Positions 62,958-64,000 of a stretch of 64,000 nucleotides of DNA are shown here, piece after piece. Position numbers and translations under genes: made by a program. The DNA is taken from assembly GCA_046297455.1 (NCBI GenBank), contig JBKBIT010000002.1:1-64000 (forward strand). Direction: 5' to 3'. Each line of letters begins with the position of its first letter. The stretch's first letter is position 1. Below the pieces are notes generated by a model. It did no database searches. It was given only the letters and a program-made list of their open reading frames with translations, and was not told the DNA's origin. Source of the DNA: ZYF759 sp046297455 (GTDB taxonomy: Bacteria > Pseudomonadota > Alphaproteobacteria > Rhizobiales > Rhizobiaceae).

Positions 62958-63278
62958 TTAGGCCTGCCGGATTTCGGCGATCGCCTTGTCCAGCAACTCC
63001 TCCATCGTGCGCCGGATCTGATGATCGGACTGCTCGACGCCAGCCGCGTCGAAATCGCCTCGCACTTTTCGGAAGACGTCTTCGTCGCCGGCTTCCTCGA
63101 AATCGGCTTCCACCACCTCACGGGCATATGCCTCGGCATCGGCGCCGGTCTTGCCGAGTTTCTCGGCGGCCCAGAGGCCGAGATTCTTGTTTCGCCGCGC
63201 CATGGCCCGAAACTTCAGCTCCTCGTCATGGGCGAACTTCCGTTCGAACGCTTCCTCGCGATCTTTCATGCTGGCCAT
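62958..63278 (-). CDS. F1Fo-ATPase inhibitor zeta subunit (DUF1476)
   Basis: 106 residues from ATG 63278 (MASMKDREEAF); a second ATG lies at 63269. FERKFAHDEELKFRAMARRN and GLWAAEKLGKTGADAEAYA are the DUF1476 hallmarks. In Paracoccus this protein inhibits ATP hydrolysis by F1. It is divergent from purC, a common alphaproteobacterial neighbour. The 281 bases between them hold no gene I can support. Confidence 0.9.
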   Translation of the reverse strand: MASMKDREEAFERKFAHDEELKFRAMARRNKNLGLWAAEKLGKTGADAEAYAREVVEADFEEAGDEDVFRKVRGDFDAAGVEQSDHQIRRTMEELLDKAIAEIRQA

Positions 63279-63559
63279 GCTTGATACCTCCGGCGATTCC
63301 TTACCTGTTTCTTCCATATGGCATTGGCCACCGCAAAGCGGAAGTCTTAGGCAGCCGCGTCGGCATGAATTCGTCGCGCCATTCTGGCGCATCCCGGCCG
63401 CGATCCGTCTATGTAGACGCCAATTGCCATCGATGATTGCCGATTGAGAACGATGGCGCTTTGCGCTAGAGAGCGGTCCATATCGATATAGCTGCCGGTG
63501 ATAGAACCGCGCGCCAACCAGGGTCGGGCAATCCGATCCTTTCCAGAGCAGAGATCACC

Positions 63560-64000
63560 ATGAACCGTCGCCGCCGCATCTACGAAGGCAAGGCCAAGAT
63601 CCTCTACGAAGGACCGGAGCCAGGCACTCTCATCCAGTTCTTCAAGGATGATGCCACCGCCTTCAACAAGAAGAAGCACGAAGTCGTCGACGGCAAGGGT
63701 GTTCTCAACAACCGCATCAGCGAGTATCTCTTCACCCATCTCAACCGTATCGGGATTCCCACGCATTTCATCCGTCGGTTGAACATGCGCGAGCAGTTGA
63801 TCAAGGAAGTCGAGATCATCCCGCTGGAAGTGGTCGTGCGGAACGTCGCTGCAGGTTCGCTGGCCAAACGGTTGGGCATTGAGGAAGGCACGGTTCTGCC
63901 GCGCTCGATCATCGAATTCTATTACAAGGCCGATGCGCTTGACGATCCGATGGTGTCGGAGGAGCACATCACTGCCTTTGGCTGGGCAAGTCCCCAGGAG
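63560..64000 (+). CDS. purC: Phosphoribosylaminoimidazole-succinocarboxamide synthase (5-prime part)
   Basis: 147 codons to the window edge, still open. RRIYEGKAKILYEG, QFFKDDATAFNKKK, and PLEVVVRNVAAGSLAKRLG are SAICAR synthetase motifs (about 245-255 residues when complete). It joins CAIR and aspartate in purine synthesis. ATG 63560 follows an AGAG site. Confidence 0.95.
   Translation, partial: MNRRRRIYEGKAKILYEGPEPGTLIQFFKDDATAFNKKKHEVVDGKGVLNNRISEYLFTHLNRIGIPTHFIRRLNMREQLIKEVEIIPLEVVVRNVAAGSLAKRLGIEEGTVLPRSIIEFYYKADALDDPMVSEEHITAFGWASPQE

Noticed and set aside
1..64000. CRISPR arrays, IS elements, prophage genes, toxin-antitoxin or defence systems
   Set aside because: No repeated spacers, transposase or integrase motifs, or defence genes were found on either strand. 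The Coq10/RatA-family protein is read as a ubiquinone-binding protein, not a toxin, from its place beside lipA.

Overview
The window looks like a chromosomal segment of an alphaproteobacterium of the order Hyphomicrobiales (Rhizobiales), most likely Phyllobacteriaceae or a close relative. The grounds are the high-GC, tightly packed genes; the dusB-ntrB-ntrC-ntrY-ntrX-trkA-dat-hfq-hflX block; the pdhA-pdhB(lipoyl)-pdhC-lpd-lipA-coq10 block next to eno and an FtsB-like gene; fused ispDF; a DUF1476 ATPase inhibitor gene beside purC; and a Pseudomonas denitrificans-type aerobic cob cluster. The genus is inference. No integrase, transposase, IS element, CRISPR array, rRNA or plasmid gene is visible, and no stretch above about 300 bases lacks a gene. 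Layout: 1-1.0 kb holds the start of a secreted protein running off the left edge and a short Wzz-type chain-length protein. 1.2-3.4 kb holds bchJ and bchE (bacteriochlorophyll synthesis) on the minus strand, with a perfect FNR-type box upstream of bchE and then tRNA-Ser(UGA). 3.8-13.4 kb is a plus-strand housekeeping run: small secreted protein, rlpA-like lipoprotein, D,D-carboxypeptidase, tmk-holB-metG-tatD-MBL hydrolase-ybaK, mazG. 13.4-24.8 kb is the minus-strand ntr block. ispDF and cinA-C follow on plus, then 26.6-36.4 kb is a minus-strand energy block: coq10, lipA, lpdA, ydcH-like, SGNH hydrolase, pdhC, pdhB, pdhA, ftsB-like, eno. 36.6-57.8 kb is cobalamin biosynthesis. A phosphatase-like gene and cobC lie on minus and cobD on plus. 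A minus operon cbtB-cbtA-cobP-cobO-TM2-cobQ and a plus operon DUF1636-cobW-cobN-cobG-H-I-J-L-E-M-(29-aa ORF)-A-B-cobS diverge from an 80-base promoter region in which each arm begins with its own cobalamin riboswitch; cobK lies antisense between cobJ and cobL. 57.9-64 kb holds pncB, an aldo/keto reductase, two membrane proteins, a MerR regulator, an HpcH/HpaI aldolase, the ATPase zeta subunit and the 5-prime part of purC. How it fits together: cbtAB and cobW supply cobalt, cobA-I-G-J-M-K-L-H-B build cobyrinic acid diamide, cobN is the large chelatase subunit, cobO-Q-C-D-P-S complete the nucleotide loop, and the riboswitches give feedback. BchE is itself a B12-dependent radical SAM enzyme, so the photosynthesis pair depends on the vitamin made here. 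The most notable observations are the isolated, apparently FNR-controlled bchEJ pair beside a tRNA gene; the back-to-back riboswitches; two divergent cob gene pairs with no intergenic DNA; a 29-codon ORF locked by start/stop overlaps between cobM and cobA; and a phosphatase translationally coupled to cobC that might fill the missing alpha-ribazole phosphatase step.
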